Shown here one piece after another: positions 35,687 to 45,908 of a stretch of DNA of 64,000 nucleotides; within the stretch, counting starts at the first letter, position 1; every line of letters starts with the position of its first letter. A model generated the notes under the pieces. That model searched no databases. It was given only the letters and a program-made list of their open reading frames with translations, and was not told where the DNA came from. Origin of the DNA: an uncultured Bacteroides sp. Its GTDB lineage: Bacteria; Bacteroidota; Bacteroidia; Bacteroidales; Bacteroidaceae. Made by a program: the position numbers and the translations under genes. The stretch lies in contig CASDXG010000108.1 of assembly GCA_949285025.1 (NCBI GenBank), positions 1-64,000 of the forward strand, in the 5' to 3' direction.

Positions 35687-36154
35687 ATGGAGAAACAAAT
35701 TCAACTGAACGAACATAACAAGACGGAATACCCGCCTATGCATACAGCGGAACATATCGTAAACCGAACAATGATAAACTTATTCGGGTGCGGAAGAGCC
35801 GTGTCGGCACACATTGAACGAAAGAAAAGCAAACTTGACTTTTCCCTTCCCAAAGCTCCGACAGATGAAGAAATAGAACAAATAGAAACAACTGTCAACA
35901 GTATTATTGCCCAACACTTACCGGTAACCACTGAGTTTATCACGCAGAAAGAGGCGGCATTATGCTTCGACTTAAACCGGTTGCCTGCAGGTGCATCAGA
36001 AACTGTACGTATCGTAAAGGTCGGCAATTATGACGAGTGCCTGTGCATCGGGCTACATGTAACAAATACTTCTGAAATCAATACTTTCAAAATTATCAGC
36101 AGCGATTACAAAGACGGAATCTTCCGTATGCGCTTTAAATTAGTCGAACCATGA
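35687..36154 (+). CDS. AlaX-like tRNA-editing domain protein
   Basis: This 155-aa protein resembles the free-standing editing domain of alanyl- and threonyl-tRNA synthetases. The metal-ligand motifs are visible: HTAEH (HxxxH) near residue 19 and CIGLH (CxxxH) near 124. Such proteins hydrolyse mischarged tRNA (Ser- or Gly-tRNA-Ala in AlaX). Its length suits the short AlaX-S type, without an N-terminal glycine-rich domain. The stop overlaps the start of the downstream nuclease gene by 4 nt (ATGA at 36151-36154), so the two are translationally coupled. Confidence 0.75.
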   Translation: MEKQIQLNEHNKTEYPPMHTAEHIVNRTMINLFGCGRAVSAHIERKKSKLDFSLPKAPTDEEIEQIETTVNSIIAQHLPVTTEFITQKEAALCFDLNRLPAGASETVRIVKVGNYDECLCIGLHVTNTSEINTFKIISSDYKDGIFRMRFKLVEP

Positions 36155-36975
36155 AGAAAAAAAGAAGGAAAAAGCCGAATACCGGGAAAAAATTCGTATC
36201 GTTGCTTATCCTGCTTGCCGGTATTTTCTACTTATACCTCAGTTCGGATACATACGCTCCTATCCCTTCTACACAGACAACCGGACCGGAATATTTAGAA
36301 ATCCCCAAATCACTTACACAACGTAAGGAAATCATCTTACATCGCACAGGATACACCGTTTCCTATAATCCTTTCTTCAAGACACCCAATTGGGCAGCCT
36401 GGGAATTAACGCAACAAGAAACAACAGGAAATGAGAAAAGAAAAAATAAATTTACTCCCGATCCCGACTTGCCGGAACCACGTATAGAACATTCCGATTA
36501 TACAAATTCCGGATATGACCGCGGGCACATGGCTCCGGCGGCCGACATGAAATGGAGCGAAAAGGCAATGGAAGAATCATTTTACATGAGCAACATTTGC
36601 CCGCAGAACAAAAAACTAAATCGCGACGACTGGGGAGACTTAGAAGAGACATGCCGCAAATGGGCAAGAAAATATGGAAAAGTTTTCATTGCCTGCGGCC
36701 CTATTTACAGCCAAAAGAATCCCAAACGCATCGGGAAACATCAGGTTGCCGTACCCGACCAGTTTTTTAAAGTTGTACTGATATATGACAAAAATATGCC
36801 GATATGTCTCGGATTTCTATTCCCCAACCGTGCGCATCACCAGAAATTGGAATCCTATATCACAACAGTCAATTCCATAGAAAAAATAACAAATCTGGAT
36901 TTTTTCTCAGCACTTCCCGATGAGATAGAAAATGAAATTGAATCCGTCCGCCACACATCGCTTCCTGCAAATTGA
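36151..36975 (+). CDS. NUC1-type DNA/RNA non-specific endonuclease
   Basis: This 274-aa protein begins with a positively charged N-terminus and one membrane segment (about residues 14-30), so it is anchored or exported. The catalytic beta-beta-alpha-metal site is DRGHMAPAADM (about residues 124-134) with catalytic His in DRGH, followed by the Mg-ligand Asn in FYMSNICPQNKKLNRDDW, then the conserved ACGPIY segment. It cuts DNA and RNA non-specifically, probably in the periplasm for nucleic-acid scavenging. It overlaps the AlaX-like gene by 4 nt. Confidence 0.92.
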   Translation: MKKKRRKKPNTGKKFVSLLILLAGIFYLYLSSDTYAPIPSTQTTGPEYLEIPKSLTQRKEIILHRTGYTVSYNPFFKTPNWAAWELTQQETTGNEKRKNKFTPDPDLPEPRIEHSDYTNSGYDRGHMAPAADMKWSEKAMEESFYMSNICPQNKKLNRDDWGDLEETCRKWARKYGKVFIACGPIYSQKNPKRIGKHQVAVPDQFFKVVLIYDKNMPICLGFLFPNRAHHQKLESYITTVNSIEKITNLDFFSALPDEIENEIESVRHTSLPAN

Positions 36976-36996
36976 AAAACAAACCGACAAATCAAA

Positions 36997-37761
36997 CTAA
37001 ATCTTATGCCTCTCAAATAAATATTGCCCTTTCTTTGCCGTCTGACGGCCGTAAGCTATCGCATGTTCCGGACAATGATGATAACACGACAGGCACATCG
37101 TACAACTGTCGCCCCATTGAGGCTTACCTTTAATCAAATGAATATTCTGCAAAGGACAGGATTTCTCACAAATACCGCAAGAAATACAGGATTCTGTAAC
37201 ATGGAATTTTGAAGAAGACATTAAAAACCGCCTGAAGAATGGACGAAGAATATATGTTTTCAAATAAGGGAAATGACCTTCATAACAGCAAAATTCTTCC
37301 CGCCTTTCCTTTATACTTCTTGCCAATCTGTCTATATCCTCTTCCGCATTCCTCCGTTTCTTTAGCTCCACATCCGGCACATCAACATCAAATCCCGGCA
37401 AACAGACATAGGTATTTGGCATTATCACCGAATACCCGGAAACACAATTCCATCCTTTTCGACGCAGGAAACGACAAAAAATGTTTTGCGTTTTTCCTGC
37501 ATCATCCCCACAGGTACACACAAAAAAGACAAAAGATGGACTACAAGAAAAATGAAGAGATTTTATGAACGTCAAGAAAAACTCCGGAGGTCCCCAAGCA
37601 TGTACAGGAAAAACAAAACCAACAGATTCATCATGCTCCAAAACAAAAGTTTTCGAACAATCCAAAGTACTTGATGCTTCATACACATTCGTATACAGCT
37701 TATCGGCCAAAGTTTCAGCTACCCAACGGGAATTCCCCGTCCCGGAAAAATAAAAAATCAT
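36997..37761 (-). CDS. EFR1-family flavodoxin-ferredoxin protein
   Basis: This 254-aa protein fuses an N-terminal flavodoxin-like FMN domain (IFYFSGTGNSRWVAETLA, residues 2-19) with a C-terminal bacterial ferredoxin: CISCGICEKSCP and CTMCLSCYHHCP give two 4Fe-4S clusters. EFR1-type proteins are predicted electron carriers; the partner is unknown. It is convergent to the nuclease gene, and the 6S-like RNA lies upstream on the same strand. Confidence 0.9.
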   Translation of the reverse strand: MIFYFSGTGNSRWVAETLADKLYTNVYEASSTLDCSKTFVLEHDESVGFVFPVHAWGPPEFFLTFIKSLHFSCSPSFVFFVCTCGDDAGKTQNIFCRFLRRKGWNCVSGYSVIMPNTYVCLPGFDVDVPDVELKKRRNAEEDIDRLARSIKERREEFCCYEGHFPYLKTYILRPFFRRFLMSSSKFHVTESCISCGICEKSCPLQNIHLIKGKPQWGDSCTMCLSCYHHCPEHAIAYGRQTAKKGQYLFERHKI

Positions 37762-37857
37762 TCCACCTGCGATAAAAATTCAACAATCCCCTTAAACAAA
37801 AAAACGAAGAATCTTGTTCTTATCACAAAACCCTTCGCCCGAACATAAATAAAAGCA

Positions 37858-38045
37858 GAAAGAAAAGCCGCACCCGAGGCGTGACGAAACTCCGAAAAAC
37901 AGGATTTGAGCGCCCATCTCCTTTGTAATCCACCGGCATAAATGCTACCCGAAGGCGTGGCCCGCCATTAGAGAATGAAGCTTGTCTCGGCATTTCTTAT
38001 AAAATTGATGAGTTTCCCGATTCTGCAAGTGCGGCTTCATTTTTC
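37858..38045 (-). ncRNA. ssrS: 6S-like RNA (Bacteroidales-1 RNA motif)
   Basis: A roughly 185-nt RNA on the minus strand lies between the rplT and EFR1 genes. Its ends pair as an 8-bp stem (plus-strand positions 37866-37873 with 38029-38036), and the next segments also pair (GAAACTC with GAGTTTC) to give a long rod with bulges. A canonical promoter stands 6 nt before the 5' end (38051-38082), and a U-rich 3' tail follows the closing stem. The Bacteroidales-1 motif is known to lie downstream of the L20 gene with exactly this promoter and terminator layout, and it has later been proposed to be 6S RNA. 6S binds RNA polymerase in stationary phase. The motif match is by architecture and location, not by a covariance search. 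Confidence 0.75.
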
Positions 38046-38050
38046 TATTA

Positions 38051-38082
38051 CAAATATAGGAATACTATATGACAATCGCAAA
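38051..38082 (-). promoter_or_regulatory. Canonical promoter of the 6S-like RNA
   Basis: On the minus strand, TTTG (38082-38079) and TATATTTG (38058-38051) are spaced by exactly 20 nt, among the best promoter matches in the window. Confidence 0.8.
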
Positions 38083-38151
38083 TTTATCCGACATTTTATC
38101 GTATTTTTCCCTTATTTTTACTAATTTTCATCTCCTATAATTACGTTATGA

Positions 38152-38188
38152 CAAAAAAACGGGTACTGCAATTTTATGCAATACCCGC
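38152..38188 (-). terminator. Rho-independent terminator of the rplT operon
   Basis: On the minus strand a stem of about 12 bp with one mismatch (38160-38187) is followed by a U-run (plus-strand A-run 38153-38159), 35 nt after the rplT stop. It separates rplT transcription from the 6S-like RNA. Confidence 0.85.
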
Positions 38189-38222
38189 TTATTTAAACCA
38201 ATAATTTTCGTTTATTATTTTA

Positions 38223-38573
38223 TCATGCGTCTTTTACCTTCGCAACGACTGCTTTAAACGCTTCAGGATAATTCATCGCTAAGTCTGCTAAAACCTTACG
38301 ATTAATCTCAATTCCCGCTTTATGCAAAGCACCCATCAACTTAGAATAAGACATCCCCTCTAAACGAGCGGCAGCATTGATACGCTGAATCCATAATGCA
38401 CGAAAGTTTCTTTTCTTGTTCTTACGGTCACGATATGCATAAGTCAAACCTTTTTCCCATGTATTTTTCGCAACGGTCCAAACATTTTTTCTTGCACCAA
38501 AGTACCCTCTGGTCAATTTCAAAATTTTCTTTCTACGTGCTCTTGAAGCAACATGATTTACTGATCTTGGCAT
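38223..38573 (-). CDS. rplT: 50S ribosomal protein L20
   Basis: This 116-aa basic protein begins [20 protein letters not shown] and contains [48 protein letters not shown], the L20 signature that binds 23S rRNA early in assembly. It is the last gene of infC-rpmI-rplT, with 109 nt separating it from rpmI. Confidence 0.98.
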   Translation of the reverse strand: MPRSVNHVASRARRKKILKLTRGYFGARKNVWTVAKNTWEKGLTYAYRDRKNKKRNFRALWIQRINAAARLEGMSYSKLMGALHKAGIEINRKVLADLAMNYPEAFKAVVAKVKDA

Positions 38574-38682
38574 AGTTTTTTAATACTTTTTGAATGATAG
38601 CGCCGACTAAATCCATCGGTCTTAAAGCTAATACATTCGGTTAATAACTTTTAATAAATAACATTCACGCTTTCTATAGAAA

Positions 38683-38880
38683 TTACCTCAAGCAGAGAAG
38701 TTCTTTTACCTGCGATAAATTTGATTTATCAACTAAAGTAACTTTACAAAGATTTTTCTTCTGCTTTTTCGTTTTCTTAGTCAGAATATGACTATGATAA
38801 GCATGTTTTCTCTTAATTTTACCTGTTCCGGTAAGAAAGAATCTTTTTTTAGAACCGGAATTAGTTTTAACCTTTGGCAT
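38683..38880 (-). CDS. rpmI: 50S ribosomal protein L35
   Basis: This 65-aa basic protein reads [43 protein letters not shown], typical of L35. It is in the conserved infC-rpmI-rplT order; the gap to infC is 74 nt. Confidence 0.98.
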   Translation of the reverse strand: MPKVKTNSGSKKRFFLTGTGKIKRKHAYHSHILTKKTKKQKKNLCKVTLVDKSNLSQVKELLCLR

Positions 38881-38954
38881 TTCTCTTAATTTTTAATTAT
38901 TATTATTTACTTACGGCAACGTACTATACCGGTGCGTTACGCGTTCTTTTTCAT

Positions 38955-39536
38955 TTATTCCTGAGCATCATTCCCCGACGATACCGTACTCTTCACGTTT
39001 TTCTTAGGAGAAGTAATTTTCTTGGGAGACAAGGAAATTGTCATTCTTTTCCCCTCAAGAAGGGGCATTTGCTCTACTTTTGCGTAGTCCTCCAAATCGT
39101 TTGCAAAGCGCAACAGCAAAACCTCACCTTGTTCTTTAAATAAGATTGAGCGCCCCTTGAAAAAAACGTATGCCTTAACCTTATCTCCATTTTGAAGAAA
39201 ACCTATCGCATGCTTCAACTTGAAATTATAATCATGCTCATCTGTTTGAGGCCCGAAACGTATTTCTTTCACATTGACCTTTACTTGTTTTGCTTTTTGC
39301 TCCTTCGCGCGTTTTTTCAACTGGTAGAGAAACTTAGAATAATCTATTATCCTACAAACCGGAGGAACAGCATTTGGTGATATTTCAACTAAATCTGCAT
39401 CATGATCTTCTGCAATCTTTAAAGCTTGGGCTATAGGATATACAGCCGATTCAATATCATCACCTACAATACGGACTTCTTTGGCATGAATTTGTTCATT
39501 AATTCGATGTTGCCCTTTTAAACTGTCATTCTTCAT
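38955..39536 (-). CDS. infC: Translation initiation factor IF-3
   Basis: This 193-aa factor has the N-domain ([60 protein letters not shown]) and a C-domain with [40 protein letters not shown]. It has a Lys/Ser-rich extension of about 20 residues at the end ([16 protein letters not shown]). It uses an ordinary ATG start rather than the rare start codon of enterobacterial infC, so the AUU-type autoregulation is not indicated. It starts the infC-rpmI-rplT operon. Confidence 0.98.
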   Translation of the reverse strand: MKNDSLKGQHRINEQIHAKEVRIVGDDIESAVYPIAQALKIAEDHDADLVEISPNAVPPVCRIIDYSKFLYQLKKRAKEQKAKQVKVNVKEIRFGPQTDEHDYNFKLKHAIGFLQNGDKVKAYVFFKGRSILFKEQGEVLLLRFANDLEDYAKVEQMPLLEGKRMTISLSPKKITSPKKNVKSTVSSGNDAQE

Positions 39537-39637
39537 TCAAATAAATGTCTTTCCTCTTAAATTTTTCGGGTTTAATAAATTAATACTAAGTATGTCTGTA
39601 AATATAACCAGAAACAATGCCTCCTTACAAACGGTTG

Positions 39638-39645
39638 CAAAGTTA
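39638..39645 (-). promoter_or_regulatory. -7 box (TAACTTTG) for infC
   Basis: The plus strand reads CAAAGTTA; the box overlaps the thrS stop codon and lies 101 nt before the infC ATG, giving a leader of about 96 nt. Confidence 0.45.
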
Positions 39646-41583
39646 CCATTTATTTATCATATTATGGATTTCTTCTGTAATATTTTTTACAAAATCTTCA
39701 ATTTTCATACTTCCTTTATCTCCTTCACCTTGCTTTCGGACGGAAACTTCACCATGTTCAGCTTCCTTTTCTCCAACAATCAACATATAAGGAATACGTT
39801 TCAACTCATTATCTCTAACCTTACGACCGATTTTTTCGCTCCGTTCATCTACAATAGCACGGATGTCATTCTTCTTCAATTCCAAACGCACCTCATTAGC
39901 ATAATCATTAAATTTATCCGAAATCGGTAAAATTGCGACTTGATCCGGAGTTAACCACAAAGGGAATTTTCCTGCAGTATGCTCTATCAGAACAGCAACA
40001 AACCGTTCCATTGAGCCAAAAGGTGCACGATGAATCATGACCGGACGGTGCTTTTGATTGTCAGCTCCCATATATTCTAACTGGAAACGTTCCGGCAAAT
40101 TGTAATCGACTTGAATCGTCCCCAACTGCCAACGACGGCCAATTGCATCTTTCACCATAAAATCCAATTTCGGACCATAGAATGCTGCTTCTCCATATTC
40201 GACTTTTGCCGGCAAACCTTTTTCCTCACATGCTTCTATTATGGCTTTTTCTGCTTTCTCCCAATTTTCATCGCTTCCTATATATTTATCGCGGTTTTCT
40301 TTATCTCGCAAGGATATTTGTGCCTCGAAATTCTCAAAATTCATTGATTTGAAAACAATCGAAATAATATCCATTACCCGCAAAAACTCATCTTTTACCT
40401 GATCCGGGCGACAAAAAATATGCGCGTCATCTTGAGTAAAGCTTCGCACACGTGTCAATCCATGCAATTCTCCACTTTGCTCATAACGGCACACTGTTCC
40501 AAATTCCGCCAATCTCAGAGGCAAATCACGATAAGAACGTGGAGTATTTTTATAGATCATACAATGATGAGGACAGTTCATTGGCTTTAAGAAATACTCC
40601 TCTCCTTCTTCCGGAGTATGAATGGGTTGGAATGAATCTTTTCCATACTTTGCATAATGTCCGGAGGTTATATATAACAGTTTATTGCCGATAGGAGGAC
40701 AAATAACCTCTTGATAATCGTAACGAGCCTGGATTTTCCTCAAAAAATCCTGCAAGCGCAAGCGCAAAGCTGTTCCTTTCGGCAACCACATAGGCAGACC
40801 TTTTCCTACTGTATCCGAGAACATAAACAATTCCATTTCCTTTCCTATCTTACGATGATCGCGTTTCTTTGCCTCTTCCAGCATCAGCAAATACTCGTCA
40901 AGCATCTTTTTCTTAGGAAAAGAAATACCATAAATTCGTGTCATTTGCTTCCGGTCTTCTTGTCCTCTCCAATATGCTCCGGCAACAGACAATAGCTTAA
41001 TTGCTTTAATTGGTGCAGTAGAAAGCAAATGAGGACCACGACAAAGATCGGTAAAAGCCCCTTGTGTATATATAGAAATATGCCCGTCTTCCAATTCAGA
41101 AATCAGCTCACATTTATAAGTTTCTCCTCTATCGCCAAACATTTTCAAAGCGTCCTGTTTTGAAATGTTTTCCCGCACCAGAGATTCTTTCTTCGCAGCC
41201 AGTTCCATCATTTTCTTTTCGATAACAGGCAAATCACCTTCCTTTATAACAGTGTCTCCCGGATCTACGTCATAATAAAAACCGTTTTCAATAGCCGGAC
41301 CTATACCAAATTGAATTCCGGGATAAAGTTCTTGCAATGCTTCTGCAAGCAAATGAGCACTTGTATGCCAAAAAGCATGTTTTCCCTGCTCATCTTCCCA
41401 TTTATAAAGAACTATATTTGCATCATTTTCAATCGGGCGATTCAGATCTACTGTCTCACCATTCACTCCACAAGCCAAAACATCTTGTGCCAAACGTGCA
41501 CTTATGCTTTCCGCTATCTGCAAACCGGTTATCCCTCCATTATACTCACGGATAGAACCGTCTGGAAATGTTATCTTTATCAT
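39643..41583 (-). CDS. thrS: Threonyl-tRNA synthetase
   Basis: This 646-aa class II synthetase has the N-terminal TGS domain (residues 1-60, [21 protein letters not shown]), the editing domain with [14 protein letters not shown] and LCRGPHL, the catalytic core with motif 2 ([31 protein letters not shown]) and motif 3 ([21 protein letters not shown]), and the anticodon-binding C-domain. It charges tRNA-Thr. It precedes infC on the same strand. Confidence 0.98.
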   Translation of the reverse strand: MIKITFPDGSIREYNGGITGLQIAESISARLAQDVLACGVNGETVDLNRPIENDANIVLYKWEDEQGKHAFWHTSAHLLAEALQELYPGIQFGIGPAIENGFYYDVDPGDTVIKEGDLPVIEKKMMELAAKKESLVRENISKQDALKMFGDRGETYKCELISELEDGHISIYTQGAFTDLCRGPHLLSTAPIKAIKLLSVAGAYWRGQEDRKQMTRIYGISFPKKKMLDEYLLMLEEAKKRDHRKIGKEMELFMFSDTVGKGLPMWLPKGTALRLRLQDFLRKIQARYDYQEVICPPIGNKLLYITSGHYAKYGKDSFQPIHTPEEGEEYFLKPMNCPHHCMIYKNTPRSYRDLPLRLAEFGTVCRYEQSGELHGLTRVRSFTQDDAHIFCRPDQVKDEFLRVMDIISIVFKSMNFENFEAQISLRDKENRDKYIGSDENWEKAEKAIIEACEEKGLPAKVEYGEAAFYGPKLDFMVKDAIGRRWQLGTIQVDYNLPERFQLEYMGADNQKHRPVMIHRAPFGSMERFVAVLIEHTAGKFPLWLTPDQVAILPISDKFNDYANEVRLELKKNDIRAIVDERSEKIGRKVRDNELKRIPYMLIVGEKEAEHGEVSVRKQGEGDKGSMKIEDFVKNITEEIHNMINKW

Positions 41584-41613
41584 GATTTTATCTTTTAGCC
41601 ATTATTTATCCTG

Positions 41614-41621
41614 CAAAAATA
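41614..41621 (-). promoter_or_regulatory. -7 box (TATTTTTG) for thrS
   Basis: The plus strand reads CAAAAATA, 30 nt before the thrS start at 41583. Confidence 0.5.
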
Positions 41622-41646
41622 AACAAAACTTTTTGTGTTCTCTCAT

Positions 41647-43665
41647 TTATTCCGAGAAATTGTTATCCTCCGTGACAGTAAAACGTTTAATAACACCATA
41701 AGCTGAATAAATCCCCAGTTCACCCGCCTTACTCAAATCTTGAATACCCTGACGGTTATTCCCTAAAAAGATATTAGTCAACCCACGATTATAATAAGCA
41801 TCCGCAAAATGAGGATCCATTTCTATGGCTTTATTATAATCAACAAGCGCCGCATGATAGTCTTTCATTGCGACTAAAATATTTGCACGATTATAATAAG
41901 CATAAACAAAGTCCGGTGCTAAGCGTACCACTTCATCCAGATCTTTACGTATCGCGACATAGTCCATCGTGCGAACATGGAATTCTTCTTTAGAAGCCTC
42001 CACATTATATGCTACATCACGTTTAAGAAATTCCAATTGTTTATAACGAATCACCGAACGAGAGAAATAAGCAGGAAAGAATGTTGAGTCCCGTACTATC
42101 ACCGAATCTAAATCAGACAACGCATTATCGAAGTCCTGTACTAAATAATAATCCAGCGCGCGAGCATAGTAATGCAAGGCATCTTCCGGATCATCTATTA
42201 TTTTCCCCGACTCGGTATCAATCGAAGCGAAATGCTCTTTTACCTGTTCTTCCGTCAAAGAGGCTTCACTGTTGGTTATAAGCAAACGATGCGGTAATGC
42301 TTTCTTTTGATTCAAATCATCAATCGCTTTTGCATAATTTACAGAATTTCTCACCTCACTTTCACGCTCATAATAGTTCAATGCAAACATTGGCTGAGGT
42401 AAAATTGTAAGGTCTTTATCCTGGACACGTCCACGATAGTTCGTTTTATATCTTGAATCATCGTCATCATTATCAGCGACAACGATTTTCCTGAAATTAT
42501 TTACATCCTTATCTGATTCCTTACGTGTCTTATCGGCTGATGAAGCATTCTGTTGTTGCGTCTTTCCGTTCTGAGCATCCAGTTGCGCCTGAAGTAATTT
42601 AAACTCATCCTCATCAGCACCTTTCAAATCACCGACTTTTCGGCGTGCCTGCGCACGATACTGATAGCCGGCCCAAAAATTAGGATATTCAGCCAGTACA
42701 CTCGTATAATCCTCTATGGCACCTTCAAGGTTACCGGTTCGGTCGCGTAATAATCCCCGGTTGAACGTAGCCATCATATTATCCGGATCCTGCTTAAGCA
42801 CAAAGTCAAAATCATCAATAGCTCTATTGTCATCGCCCAACTGCGCCCGCAATATTCCCCGATTGTAGTGCCCTATCAGGTTGTTCCGGTCTATATCCAA
42901 CGCAAGGTCATAATCTTTCATTGCGCCCCGAAGATTGTTCTGATGGTAACGTGCAAGCGCACGGTTTATATACATCCCTGCATTTCGTACCGACAAGCGG
43001 ATTGCTTCCGTCAAATCCGATTCCGCATCGGCGTACTTCATTCGTTGAAGAAACAACATTCCTCGCGCTGCCCAAGTGTCGGCATTATAACGGTCAATTT
43101 CTATCGCTTTGTCCGCATCGCTCATTGCACGCAAAGTGTCCTGCTGTTTCATTGACACTTCCATGCGCATTAAATATGCATCTGTATAGCGGGGAGAAAT
43201 ATGTATAAGAGTATCTAAGTCTGCATTCGCCTGGTCGAATTCTGATTCATGTATACGGCATAATATTAAATTGTGCCATAGACTTACATTTTCCGGAGCG
43301 ATCTTCAACGCTTTTTGATAGTCGCTTATTGCTCCTTCGTAGTTTTTCTGTCGAATACGCGAGAGGCCACGCACCTGATAAACATTCACCACAAAAGGAT
43401 TCCGATCGATAGATCTTGTACAATCGGCCTCAGCTCCTTGGTAATCATCCAAATTTAATTTCGCCACTCCCCGATAAAAATAGGGTTCCGCTAAATATGG
43501 CTTTGCATTAATCACCTGATTAAAATACTGTATAGACAGCACATAATCTTCAAAATAGAGAGCATTGACCCCTATCGACAACACCTGATCTGTATTAATT
43601 TGCGCAGAAAGCAGGAACGGAAACAATACCTTTATATATAATAGGTAAAGGAATTTTCGCTTCAT
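41647..43665 (-). CDS. Exported tetratricopeptide-repeat protein
   Basis: This 672-aa protein has a signal peptide ([22 protein letters not shown]) followed by a long array of TPR motifs of 34 residues, recognisable as [75 protein letters not shown] and similar, in two blocks (about residues 25-370 and 510-660). A charged low-complexity linker (about 375-410) lies between them. It probably scaffolds envelope proteins. The start codon overlaps the def stop by 4 nt (43662-43665), supporting this start. Confidence 0.9.
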   Translation of the reverse strand: MKRKFLYLLYIKVLFPFLLSAQINTDQVLSIGVNALYFEDYVLSIQYFNQVINAKPYLAEPYFYRGVAKLNLDDYQGAEADCTRSIDRNPFVVNVYQVRGLSRIRQKNYEGAISDYQKALKIAPENVSLWHNLILCRIHESEFDQANADLDTLIHISPRYTDAYLMRMEVSMKQQDTLRAMSDADKAIEIDRYNADTWAARGMLFLQRMKYADAESDLTEAIRLSVRNAGMYINRALARYHQNNLRGAMKDYDLALDIDRNNLIGHYNRGILRAQLGDDNRAIDDFDFVLKQDPDNMMATFNRGLLRDRTGNLEGAIEDYTSVLAEYPNFWAGYQYRAQARRKVGDLKGADEDEFKLLQAQLDAQNGKTQQQNASSADKTRKESDKDVNNFRKIVVADNDDDDSRYKTNYRGRVQDKDLTILPQPMFALNYYERESEVRNSVNYAKAIDDLNQKKALPHRLLITNSEASLTEEQVKEHFASIDTESGKIIDDPEDALHYYARALDYYLVQDFDNALSDLDSVIVRDSTFFPAYFSRSVIRYKQLEFLKRDVAYNVEASKEEFHVRTMDYVAIRKDLDEVVRLAPDFVYAYYNRANILVAMKDYHAALVDYNKAIEMDPHFADAYYNRGLTNIFLGNNRQGIQDLSKAGELGIYSAYGVIKRFTVTEDNNFSE

Positions 43666-44216
43666 CTTGCAGTTTTCACCTTGTAAGAGCAATGCACTTT
43701 CCCTTTCAACAAATTATTCAGTTTGCTACGGATCAATTGTTTTCTCAATCCGGACAAGCGGTCTACAAACACAACTCCATCCAAATGATCGAATTCATGC
43801 TGCATAACTCTTGCCAGGTAACCTTCAACCCATTCATCATGAGGCTGTAGATTTTCATCCAAGTAGGTTACATGAATGCGCGTCGGCCGTTTCACCGGTT
43901 CCTGAATTCCCGGCAGGCTTAAACAGCCTTCATCCATTGAAGTCAATTCCTCTCCCGTTTCAATTATATGAGGATTTATATATGCTCTGCGAAAATCTTT
44001 AAATTCAGGCATTTCATCCGACAGTACATTCAAGTTGATCACAACGACACGTATGGGAAGGCCTACTTGCGGAGCTGCTAGTCCAACACCGTCCGCATGG
44101 TCCATCGTCTCAAACATATTTGCAAGCAATTCTTTCAAATTCGGGTAATCCGGAGTTATATCTTCTGCCACCTTGCGCAAAACAGGTTGTCCATATACGT
44201 AAATAGGTAAAATCAT
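43662..44216 (-). CDS. def: Peptide deformylase
   Basis: This 184-aa metalloenzyme removes the formyl group from nascent Met. All three motifs are present: [10 protein letters not shown] (about residues 43-52), EGCLSLPG and QHEFDHLDG (metal ligands Cys, His, His). The gene lies 13 nt after ruvX and overlaps the TPR gene by 4 nt. Confidence 0.98.
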   Translation of the reverse strand: MILPIYVYGQPVLRKVAEDITPDYPNLKELLANMFETMDHADGVGLAAPQVGLPIRVVVINLNVLSDEMPEFKDFRRAYINPHIIETGEELTSMDEGCLSLPGIQEPVKRPTRIHVTYLDENLQPHDEWVEGYLARVMQHEFDHLDGVVFVDRLSGLRKQLIRSKLNNLLKGKVHCSYKVKTAR

Positions 44217-44229
44217 ATCTATATTCTCT

Positions 44230-44655
44230 TTATTTCATCATATATTTTTTCGATTCCAAATACGATTGCAGAATTATTGTAGCGCTGATTTCATCGACCA
44301 AGGCTTTGTTCTGTCGGTCTTTTTTCTTTAGTCCTCCCGACAACATTGCCTGGTGAGCCAAAACTGAAGTAAACCGTTCATCCACTAATTCTACCGGGAT
44401 ATCCGGAATTTGTTTTTTTAGTTTTCCAAGAAACGGAAGTATGTACTTCATGTTTTCCGAATCTTCATTATTCATTTGCTTGGGATGCCCGACAATAATC
44501 CGCTCTACGGTCTCTTCTTTTACATATTTCATAATGAAATCCATTAACTGATGTGTCGGAACAGTCGTAAGTCCGTTCGCTATAATCTGTTCCGGATCAG
44601 TCACAGCAAGTCCGGTACGTTTTCTCCCATAATCTATAGCCAAAATTCTGCTCAT
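44230..44655 (-). CDS. ruvX: Holliday-junction resolvase-like protein RuvX/YqgF
   Basis: This 141-aa RNase H-fold protein begins with [21 protein letters not shown] and carries [28 protein letters not shown] and [17 protein letters not shown]. It acts in 16S rRNA maturation or junction resolution. The start at 44655 is chosen over 44664 because the -7 promoter box (44662-44669) overlaps the latter. The transcript may therefore be almost leaderless. It begins the ruvX-def-TPR operon. Confidence 0.95.
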   Translation of the reverse strand: MSRILAIDYGRKRTGLAVTDPEQIIANGLTTVPTHQLMDFIMKYVKEETVERIIVGHPKQMNNEDSENMKYILPFLGKLKKQIPDIPVELVDERFTSVLAHQAMLSGGLKKKDRQNKALVDEISATIILQSYLESKKYMMK

Positions 44656-44661
44656 CGCCCG

Positions 44662-44669
44662 CAAAAATA
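44662..44669 (-). promoter_or_regulatory. -7 box (TATTTTTG) abutting the ruvX start
   Basis: The plus strand reads CAAAAATA. Only 6 nt separate it from the ATG at 44655. Confidence 0.45.
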
Positions 44670-44736
44670 CAAATTTATTCCATTCTTTTTTATTGAAAAG
44701 ACTTAAAATATCTATTATACCCGGCGGGAGTTTCTC

Positions 44737-44756
44737 TCAAATGTCAAGACATTTGA
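44737..44756. repeat. Perfect 9+9 palindrome upstream of the ruvX promoter
   Basis: TCAAATGTC and its exact complement are separated by AA. It lies about 70-90 bp upstream of the ruvX promoter box and outside any gene, so it looks like an operator or small hairpin. The protein that binds is unknown. Confidence 0.5.
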
Positions 44757-44782
44757 ACAAAAACACGCTGACAAATAACAAA

Positions 44783-44828
44783 AAAAATGCCGTCCGAAAA
44801 TCAGATCTTCCAAAGACTTCTCATCGAA
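44783..44828 (-). terminator. Likely terminator of the PCMD gene
   Basis: On the minus strand GCCGTTCG pairs with CGGACGGC (8 bp, one mismatch) around a 30-nt loop, followed by a run of eight U. Confidence 0.6.
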
Positions 44829-44838
44829 CGGCTATTTC

Positions 44839-45792
44839 TTAATAAACAAGATTCACATTGTCCACCCAAAAAGTATTACCCGGCGACCCGACAAATGCTC
44901 CTCCCAAACTGGATGTAAACTGTAATATAAGATGTGTCGGAGCCTCATCCGGCAAAGCCCATCCGTTTTCTTGTATAAGCTTACTTTCGCCTTTACTGTT
45001 CCGGGCATAATAATGTCCTGCGCCAAGTCCCATCAGCTCCTCATCAAAACCGGAATCTTTAGATATATCTCCATATTTAATTTCATAAACAGCTCCTTCC
45101 GTCCAATCTTCAGAATGGTCATAACGCACCACAACCGTCCCGACCCGCTTTGCTAAAATATTCCCCTCTTTATCTTCCACACGCTTTTGCAAGAAGCAGG
45201 TCATAATGGCGCAATCACGTCCCGGAACCGTAGATTTCCGACTGAAACCCGTCTGACGAATACGATCCGGCTCATCCGATACGCTCACCTTATAATCATA
45301 TTGCACCGCTTTCGGACGTTCTGTAAACGGGATGCCGGAATTCAATGCCTTCTCCCCGTCCTTTGTCCCGGTAATTGGTTCTTTCATATCGCCTAAAAAC
45401 AACGATCCGGAAGCAAGCACCGTAATATTTACCAATCCTAATACCTTGACACTTTCTATATGCGTCTCCAGCCTTGCACAATATCCTGAGCCTCTTTTCT
45501 CCGGGTAAACACTGGTATTTGTCTTGACAATACCCATTACTTTGGCCATTACATTTGAATTTCCCCAAGGAGACCCTCCTTTGTTTGTAAAAGGTTCGTT
45601 ATTCGCTATTTCTTGCGTAGGGCCAAGTTCATAAAGCAATTTAGTGTTCCCTCCGATAATCTTCGATTCTTCTATTTTACGCGTAATCCATTGATCCATG
45701 TCACCGAATTTCACCGGAACAACTTTCTGCTGAGCTGATAAAAACATCGGGCAGATAAGCGTCATTACGCCTATTAGATTTATTATTTTCAT
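44839..45792 (-). CDS. PCMD domain-containing exported protein
   Basis: This 317-aa protein has a signal peptide (MKIINLIGVMTLICPMFLSAQ) and one large beta-sandwich domain matching the putative carbohydrate metabolism (PCMD) family: FGDMDQWITRKIEESKIIGGNTKLLYELGP, GSGYCARLETHIE, LFLGDMKEPITG, PTHLILQFTSSLGGAFVGSPGNTFWVDNVNLVY. Family members are surface or periplasmic proteins, probably glycan-related. The start at 45792 is set by the promoter box at 45826-45833 and the family leader, not the longer reading to 45861. Confidence 0.8.
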   Translation of the reverse strand: MKIINLIGVMTLICPMFLSAQQKVVPVKFGDMDQWITRKIEESKIIGGNTKLLYELGPTQEIANNEPFTNKGGSPWGNSNVMAKVMGIVKTNTSVYPEKRGSGYCARLETHIESVKVLGLVNITVLASGSLFLGDMKEPITGTKDGEKALNSGIPFTERPKAVQYDYKVSVSDEPDRIRQTGFSRKSTVPGRDCAIMTCFLQKRVEDKEGNILAKRVGTVVVRYDHSEDWTEGAVYEIKYGDISKDSGFDEELMGLGAGHYYARNSKGESKLIQENGWALPDEAPTHLILQFTSSLGGAFVGSPGNTFWVDNVNLVY

Positions 45793-45825
45793 CACCTGTT
45801 TCTTTTTATTGAACTGTTTCACGGG

Positions 45826-45833
45826 CAAAGGTA
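45826..45833 (-). promoter_or_regulatory. -7 box (TACCTTTG) for the PCMD gene
   Basis: The plus strand reads CAAAGGTA, 33 nt before the ATG at 45792. Confidence 0.6.
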
Positions 45834-45908
45834 TAAAAAAAAGCGACAGTAAAAATACCATCGCTTTTATTCTGAATTATAGCATACTTATTCTAACTAA
45901 TTTACCTT

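Noticed and set aside
34399-36975. HpaII-like endonuclease, AlaX-like protein and NUC1 nuclease as one defence island
   Set aside because: They are on different strands with separate promoters, have no methylase, recombinase or composition change, and the AlaX/NUC1 functions do not need a defence role.
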